A DNA stretch of 64,000 bases from Odiellus spinosus (taxonomy: Eukaryota > Arthropoda > Arachnida > Opiliones > Phalangiidae), in NCBI GenBank assembly GCA_963920705.1, contig OY987225.1:3050501-3114500 (forward strand), written 5' to 3'. Shown in pieces: positions 57,727-64,000 of this stretch. The translations under genes and the position numbers were made by a program. The notes below the pieces were generated by a model. It was not told the DNA's origin. It made no database searches and was given only the letters and a program-made list of their open reading frames with translations. Each line of letters starts with the position of its first letter. Position 1 is the first letter of the stretch.

Positions 57727-58197
57727 GCGCTCCGTCCAATTCCACTTGGTGTCTTTATGAAGTAATTCATATAGAGGTGCCAATTTGGTTGCATTGATAG
57801 GTAAGAATCTGGAGTAGTAATTGAGCAACCCTAGAAATGAGCGCAGCTGCTCAATATTGTCGGGACGCGGAGAATCCATTATTGCTGTTATTTTGCTTGC
57901 CTGAGGGTGTAGCCCTGCATTTTTGTCCAGAATGCTCTCCAAATTGATGTTATCTTTCTCTTTCTGTCCTCCATCCGTCCTGTTTACTCTGGTGTGGTTG
58001 TAAATGGAAGGAAGTATGTTTAGCGAAGAGTATAACCACTTGCGTCCGCAAAGGTTTGGTCCTGGGCCCCGAACGATGAGTACTGGTAGAGTCGCAGTGA
58101 TATTATTGTATCTCACATTTAGTTTGGTGCGTCCTGTGATATGGAGGCTGTGGCCTGTGTATCCTTGCAGTGGCGCTTTCTCGAAAGGTTGAATATC
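57727..58197 (-). pseudogene. Gypsy protease end fused to the RT C-terminal end
   Basis: Encodes the latter half of an aspartic protease (LQGYTGHSLHITG, VLIVRGPGPNLCGRKWL). It then passes, after a short linker, straight into the end of reverse transcriptase (GLHPQASKITAI; QLRSFLGLLNYYSRFLP). The palm with YxDD is missing, so a deletion of several hundred residues has occurred. Confidence 0.8.
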
Positions 58198-59582
58198 AAA
58201 GAACAACCCAAACTGTCCATAGGAATTTGGGTAACGTAATGTTAAAATTTTTTGATTCGCCACTGGTAAAATTTTATTGTGATAGTAAACTAGGGTTGTG
58301 TCCTCACCTTTCTACCACAAAAATAATCATTTAACCATTATAGTCTGCGAATAAAAATCAATTGAAGTTTAGCTCCATAATGTTAAGGATAGGCCACATC
58401 GTTGGATTCGACAATGGAGTAGACTGTCTTCCCCCACCTGAAATCAGTTGAGATTTTGAATATTAATAGACACACGATAGATAAAGATTCTGGGAAAATA
58501 TAGTTTTGTAACTGCCATGGGATTTTTCTCAGCAACGATTTATATTACCCAGAATTTTGACATAATTTGATGTTCGGAAGAATAAAACGCCTGTGTAAGT
58601 GTTCAACCTGCCGAACAACAAAGTTTTGCAGCAAAGCAAATTCAAGGAGCGAGGCACTGACTATACAGCTAACTCGTATAGTCTTTGTGTTCTGAGAAAA
58701 CAAAGAGAAATAACACCGAAAAAGTATACTGTAGTGGTTTTTATTAAGAAACACTTTATGAGTAATTCAACGAAAAATAATTTTTTTGTAATGAGCGACT
58801 TTAAAGCAAAGCGCGCGGAGTCCTACGTCGCTTTGAAAATTGAAAAGTCCGGCTCTTTCAACGTTGACGTTTGTTGGGCTATAAACGACACGAAGATAGC
58901 GGTAGCTGGTATCAATCTAAATTGCGTGCAGTCTGCGACGATGCTGGTGATTTGGACCATTTACCTAACGTTGTTTGAAATATAATGTCAATAAAATTGC
59001 TATTTTTCGTCGAATTACTAATAATGTGTTTCTTAATAAAACCCCTACAGTATACTTTTTCGGTGTTATTTCTCTTTGTTTTTTTCAGAACACAAAGACT
59101 ATACGAGTTAGCTGTATAGTCTGTGCCTCGCTCCTTGAATTTGCTTTGCTGCAAAACTTTGTTGTTCGGCAGGTTGAACACTTACACAGGCGTTTTATTC
59201 TTCCGAACCTCAAATTATGTCAAAATTCTGGGTAATATAAATCGTTGCTGAGAAAAATCCCATGGCAGTTACAAAACTATATTTTCCCAGAATCTTTATC
59301 TATCGTGTGTCTATTAATATTCAAAATTTCAACTGATTTCAGGTGGGGGAAGACAGTCTACTCCATTGTCGAATCCAACGATGTGGCCTATCTTTAACAT
59401 TATGGAGCTAAACTTCAATTGATTTTTATTCGCAGACTATAATGGTTAAATGATTATTTTTGTGGTAGAAAGGTGAGGACACAACCCTAGTTTACTATCA
59501 CAATAAAATTTTACCAGTGGCGAAACAAAAAAATTTAACATTACGTTACCCAAATTCCTATGGACCGTTTGGGTTGTTCTTT
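58198..59582. mobile_element. Foldback inside the gypsy protease, with a loop ORF
   Basis: Two arms of about 585 bp (58,198-58,782 and 59,000-59,582) are close inverted copies, starting AAAGAACAACCCAAAC and ending in its complement. It interrupts the protease between the flap-side and N-terminal halves. The loop (about 217 bp) is GC-richer and encodes a 65-codon frame. No target duplication was identified. It resembles a long-TIR DNA element or a foldback. Confidence 0.75.
58791..58985 (+). CDS. Small frame in the loop of the foldback
   Basis: ATG to TAA, 64 residues, beginning MSDFKAKRAESYVALKIEK, with a hydrophobic end (MLVIWTIYLTLFEI). The base composition is unlike the AT-rich arms. It could be a captured host exon or element gene; I do not recognise it. 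Confidence 0.3.
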   Translation: MSDFKAKRAESYVALKIEKSGSFNVDVCWAINDTKIAVAGINLNCVQSATMLVIWTIYLTLFEI

Positions 59583-60660
59583 ATGTTTGAGTTTGATGAA
59601 CCATTCTTCGGTTATCATCGTGTGCCCGGATCCGTTATCCAGGTCGAAAGGTACAATAGTATCATTAACGTTGAATTCTATTACCTCCGCTGGTGGGACT
59701 TCATCATCTGTTTGCGTGAAGATAATTTTCGGTGTTTTTCCCGATATGTTGTAGACGGTCTCGTTGTATTCGGGGATATTCTCTGTAACTGTATCTTGAA
59801 TATGGTGACTTGTCTGATTTTTCATCTTATGATGTCCCTTTGGCTGTTCTTTCTTATGGTCTGCTACTTTGCTTTGGCATACTGCCCGTAGATGACCTGT
59901 CTTGTTACATCCGTGGCATACATTGTTGATGTAAGGGCAATCCCACGGTTTGTGCCCGGATTTTCCGCATCTGATGCCCTTGATATTGTTATGTGGAGTA
60001 TAACTAGAGATCTGGTTTCTCTTGGTGGAATTATTGCGATGTTGCTGCTGATGGTGTTGATAGTGTTTAACAGCATTGACGCCTGCGTCACTTGCTGCAC
60101 TCTGGCCATTCTGTGCTTTTATTTCCGAAGTATTCCTGGATGCTGTTTCCATGGATGCTCTTATGGCAGTCTCAAGAGTGACTTCTTCATCTTTTTCGCA
60201 GGACTTAGATTTTATTTTGCATTGCAGTATCCGCTATTCCTAACACTAACTGTTCCAATAAACGTTCATTCAAATTGTTCCCTTCGAACTTGCAGTACCT
60301 TGCCAGTCTTTTCAGTTCTACCACGTATGTAGCGATTGATTCTCCCGGTTTCCGATGTCTGGTTGCGAGATGGAATCTTTCCACGTATTTGCATGGTTTA
60401 GGGTTAAAATGAGAGTTCATTTTGTTCATCAATGTGTCGAAAGCCACCGTTTTTATATCTTCTGGCAGTACCAGATTGGTAAGAAGAGAAAGTTCGTCCG
60501 CTCCTAAGATAGTGAATAAGTAGTGCGCTTTCATTTCCTCCTTAACACCATTTATAGCGAAGTAAGATGTTAATCTTATGGTGTATTGTGACCATGATTC
60601 GTTCTTGCTTTCATATAATGGTAACCTTGTTCCTGGATTCCTTTCTATCTGTTGGACCAT
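59583..60660 (-). pseudogene. Gypsy Gag with zinc knuckles and start of protease
   Basis: From ATG 60,660 the Gag capsid-like part (RLPLYESKNESWSQYTIRL; RHRKPGESIATYVVELKRLA) is open to 60,205. A frame break (about 60,150-60,205) follows, then the nucleocapsid with two CCHC knuckles (CGKSGHKPWDCP; CHGCNKTGHLRAVC), and then the protease start, where the expected D-T/S-G reads DNGSG. The frame is cut at the foldback. Confidence 0.82.
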
Positions 60661-60964
60661 GTTTTCTTTTGTTTGGAAAATTGGTTGTGCAGATAGTTTT
60701 CTTTCCTTTATAATTTCGTTATATGGCGAAATTACAATCCACTTAACTGTGTAACCTTCCTAAGGTCTGTAAACGTGAGGTGAAGTTAAGCCTCTGCTTC
60801 AGGTTTGTTAAGGCAAGGTGATTCTAAGCCTTTGCTTCCTCATGGAGTTCTCATGCTGGTGGTGGTGCTCTCTGGTTTCTCATTCTTTGCCTCATGGGTA
60901 ATTTGGATTTCAGTTGAGGTGGTTTTAAATCTTCTTACATCCAGATCCTATCTCCGTCGCCATT

Positions 60965-61208
60965 TGTTGTGTTTGTTGATTGAAGAATAATACCGAGTAT
61001 TTATCAAACGATAACAACTATTATTTATTATTGATGCAGGTAAGTTAAGAAATGGAGTTAAAAGTTATGACTACTTTACATGAGGGCCTGAGGCAGAATG
61101 CCCTCCTCCTCTTTAGCCGCCTAGTTGGTAATGTCCCCTAGCGGCTTATCTAGTAACTAACGCCATCTAGTTAGAGTATTTACTACTACTATTATTATGG
61201 TTACAACA
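60965..61208 (-). repeat. 5' LTR of the gypsy element
   Basis: 244 bp, TGTTG...CAACA ends, full length. Confidence 0.85.
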
Positions 61209-62168
61209 GTTTGAAACAAGTTTTAACAGTTATTTAGCTTGTTTTGCATAAAGTTACAATTATAAGAATTCTACTACGGTTGCTCAGTACCAAAGTAGGA
61301 CCTAATCGTTATTTTGCGTAAACAGATTTAAAAAAATCCTCTGCCTCGTTTCAATTTTATCAGCAAAACAGAAATGTCACAGGAAGTGTGTTGTAGACTC
61401 ATCTGATACGCAATATTCATTTTTCCCGTTTCATCGGAATGGGACAAAAATACCAACTTCTAAGAAGTACAGATAATTTGAGGAGAAAATCCACGTGATA
61501 AAATCAGATGACCATGAAAGCCAAACTAGATGAAAGTTATGTCAGCTTAAGCCCCAAGGAATCAGTCGTCTTACTCGATCCTGCTTTCATTGAGTTTAGG
61601 AAGCATTAAAACTATTGTTGACTTCACATCACGTGGCTATTTCCTGAACTCGCCAGTTTTGCAGCTTAAAAGTAATCTTCTGAATCAAAATAATAACTTA
61701 GGGTCGTTTGAGGCCCACCAGTTGGTGATGACAGCCCAGCATACCGTAATATCAAAAGTAAATAGAAAGAAAAAAATCCACGCCTGTCTGACTGGAGAGA
61801 GTTTCTCACACCTTATCAATTTGATTTTAAAATTCTTCCTAGCACCTCATCCCTTGGAAAATAGTTTCGGCACCTTGGCTCAATAGCACCTGGCACAAGA
61901 CAGCCAAAAATACTTCACTTGGATTTACCGTAACCTAAGGCCGGCCACTGCCAAATGCCACGTGACTTTTCTACTCTATTTCTATTTACATATCTTTAAA
62001 ATCAAGCGTTGGAAACATTGATCATGAGTATAAGTAGAAACGTCCGAGATTGCCTTCGTTTTACCGGACTTGGTTTCGCGAAGCCACTAATGCAGGCCGG
62101 GAATCGGAGGCTAGGATGGTTTGTTTGGTAAATCGGGTTTGGATTTTTACAAATCTATAGTACGTTAC

Positions 62169-62595
62169 CTGTGAACTAATAGCCCCAAATTCTGCATTGC
62201 TGTGATTAAAATAAACACAATCATTACTATTAGGTCTACTATTTGCCACTTAACGTAGGTGTCCTCATCAGCCGAATCAGTCCAAAAGAAAGGCACGTTG
62301 AATTCCTTCGAGTATGGTAAAGAGATATACATTCCAAGTTGCCTCGAGAGAATATAACTGAAACTAACAACACCCAGAAACAAAACCACGGAGTTTCTGT
62401 ATTTTATTAGGCATCGCTCACGCTCAAGTTTTTGCTCGCTATTTAATACCAACGGTGTCAACGATTTGAAAAGCAAATTTTCCCAAAATCGTAACTCATC
62501 TGCTGGTAATTCCGTAAACGTAGCTTCTTTAAATGGTGCCTGGCGAGTCCAGTAATCTTCCCTAGTTATTAACTCGTAATCACTTGGCCCATTAT
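62169..62595 (-). CDS. CHS: Chitin synthase second copy, C-terminal membrane exon
   Basis: Inverted equivalent of 36,296-36,725 with acceptor TTTTTTCAG and donor GTAACG intact. It differs by three residues (Met to Leu, Val to Met, Ser to Ala) and lacks one Phe codon in the DEDT-YVKW loop. Open throughout, so this copy may still be functional. Confidence 0.85.
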
Positions 62596-62829
62596 CTGAA
62601 AAAAGGTTAAATCCTGGTTAAATAACTGTCTTCCAATATAAACCACATTTAAAAACACGCCATACTGCTTATTTCTTCAATTAACGTTAGTTACTTTAGA
62701 AATCATCTATTAAAAAGGAATGTTAACTGTAACGGAATTTACCATTAGCTCCAGTTAAAGTAGCCAGTCAGTCAGCTCCATATGTTCAGAACATGTCACG
62801 GAAGAGGGTTGTACAAACAGAACTTATTG

Positions 62830-63149
62830 CAAGAATAGATTTAACACAAGAATATGGAAGAGCTATACCTTTGTCCGCGCGCTAGTCTCAAGCGGATGTA
62901 GCCTACGGAGGTCTTACGCCGCGCCTCATGTCACGTGCACAGGAAGCGATTGGAGGTTTTCTACGATAAGTGCGGGGGGGAGGATATCAGGCTGCGGGGA
63001 TAGGCGCTGCCGGCAGAGCTAGCTCTCGTGATAGGGTGAAAATAAAAACGCATATAACGTCAAATATAGTAAGTTCCACCCGCTCGAAACTAGCGCTATA
63101 ACAGAGGTATAGCGTACGGTTCGATATTCTTGTGTTGAATCTATTCTTG
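62830..63149. mobile_element. Family-C MITE, copy 4 (right palindrome arm)
   Basis: Inverted counterpart of 35,739-36,062, with both full ends. Flanks CTTATTG and CTTTTTG match at 6 of 7. Confidence 0.85.
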
Positions 63150-63599
63150 CTTTTTGCGTATATAACAATTTTTAATAACTATTGTAAAATGAAAATATTA
63201 AGGCATTTTTATTTTAAAATGTGTGTGAAAGCAAAAATTATTTTAAAGTAGACACGCAATCTAACTAGATTAGAGCTTTGTTTAATTGACCTCCTCCCAC
63301 CAGGCTCGCGTATCTAATCTATAATAATAGAAAATCTCCACAAAATTGGGCGAAGGACATTTTAAATTTTTGTTGAATTCAGTATATTTTATTTGGTCTG
63401 TTTGATCGAATTCTGTCAGAATTTACCAATTTGGACGCTTTTTGGCCAAATTAGATTTTTTCCTGATTTCTTTCATTTCAGCACATACGTCACGCGTATG
63501 TAAAACCGCCTAGGAATTTTTTCATTTTCTTGCGATAAAATCAATTCGACAAGGATCCTATCGAATCAGGTGGCGTGTCTACTTTAATGTGGCATATAC

Positions 63600-64000
63600 C
63601 TTTAAGAAAAGAGTTTGTATCACTGGTGTCTTCCCGCGTTCCCCACGAGACATTATTCAAATTTATGGCAGAATATATCTGTACCAAGAATTGCGTTGTG
63701 GGTACTAAGACGAAATAAGGAACGGCGTATAATAAACTAGTAAAATCATTCGGGTGTAAAATACCTAAGAATAAAAGTTGTAGCACCATTATTGGGAACA
63801 AAAATCTAAATTGTAACTGAAATTGGAACTCTATCGTCTTCTGGATAATGAATATAGATGTTAAAAGAGCGTACGCGCAACTTAACATCTTCGCGAAACG
63901 TATTTGTTGATGGTTTTTAGCACGAAAACAGGTTACGACGAAAGCCATAACCAACGTGAGGTTAATGTATAAAGACACTATCCAAGGTATTTGCAAGACG
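63600..64000 (-). CDS. CHS: Chitin synthase second copy, membrane/SWGTRE exon (partial)
   Basis: Inverted equivalent of 34,858-35,257, cut by the window end. It keeps the membrane helices, SWGTRE and the GTATAT donor. Three residue differences from the first copy. The QRRRW and catalytic exons, if present, lie beyond the window. Confidence 0.88.

Larger units (their letters stand above)
56567..61208 (-). mobile_element. Ty3/gypsy LTR retrotransposon, degenerate (right arm only)
   Basis: Transcribed on the minus strand. Flanked by GTTTG at 56,562-56,566 and 61,209-61,213, with TG...CA ends. The 5' LTR is 60,965-61,208 (244 bp). The 3' LTR is 56,567-56,763, lacking its first part because integrase coding joins directly into it. 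Next to the 5' LTR the minus strand reads TGGCGACGGAG, a tRNA primer-site-like sequence. Gag, protease, an RT remnant, RNase H and part of integrase are present; the RT core is deleted and a foldback splits the protease. It is not autonomous. Confidence 0.88.
53430..64000 (-). repeat. Right arm of giant imperfect palindrome
   Basis: Inverted copy of 34,858-39,890, extended by three arm-specific insertions: the family-A MITE (54,318-54,976), the family-B MITE (55,510-55,846) and the Ty3/gypsy element (56,567-61,208). Subtracting them leaves about 4.9 kb, close to the 5.0 kb of the left arm. It continues past the end of the window. Confidence 0.92.

Noticed and set aside
61590-61886. 98-residue plus frame in the right palindrome arm
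   Set aside because: The left-arm counterpart is not open, so the frame is not conserved and probably arises by chance.
1-64000. CRISPR-like arrays, operons or prokaryotic promoters
   Set aside because: The tandem repeats have no unique spacers, and the genes are spliced eukaryotic genes; nothing supports prokaryotic features.

Overview
This window is AT-rich nuclear DNA from an invertebrate animal. The evidence is spliced genes with long introns, a chitin synthase gene, a probable DEG/ENaC channel exon, and dense, nested transposons of animal type (P superfamily, CR1-like LINEs, BEL/Pao, Ty3/gypsy, a Penelope-like fragment, many MITEs and foldback elements). Short GGTTA/TTAGG runs and the DEG/ENaC exon would suit an arthropod, but the sequence alone does not fix the phylum. 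There is no bacterial gene organisation.

Layout. (1) 1-20 kb is mostly mobile-element debris: a GAAATCA-repeat MITE, a TTAA-flanked MITE, several foldbacks, a BEL/Pao gag relic on the minus strand (3.57-3.89 kb), one probable DEG/ENaC exon (5.6-5.9 kb, minus), and an 839-bp element with perfect 8-bp target duplications (13.97-14.81 kb). (2) 20.1-36.7 kb (+) holds the main gene, a chitin synthase read as at least seven exons whose phases join without conflict; introns carry MITEs, a dead CR1-like LINE with a PHD finger, a BEL/Pao integrase relic and tandem duplications. The 5' exons were not found. (3) From 34,858 to the right edge the DNA is a giant imperfect palindrome: everything from mid-exon 6 of chitin synthase to about 39.89 kb recurs inverted from about 53.43 kb to 64.0 kb, so the 3' end of a second, convergent chitin synthase copy lies on the minus strand. 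The right arm is longer because a GAAATCA MITE, a family-B MITE and a Ty3/gypsy element inserted there after duplication; the left arm keeps the unoccupied sites. (4) The palindrome centre (39.9-53.2 kb) is a satellite of about 60-bp units, each with a palindromic core. It is split by a nested stack: an 839-bp-type element (8-bp TSD) that contains a P-superfamily transposon (40,988-50,655), which in turn contains a full-length LINE ORF2, a Penelope-like fragment and a tiny hAT-like MITE.

The most unusual items are the palindromic chitin synthase duplication with a satellite/transposon spacer, and the P-superfamily transposon, which carries a nearly intact THAP-type transposase on one strand and two extra genes on the opposite strand. 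The transposase is interrupted only because the LINE landed inside its THAP domain. Exon boundaries were read by eye from splice signals and phase, without transcripts.
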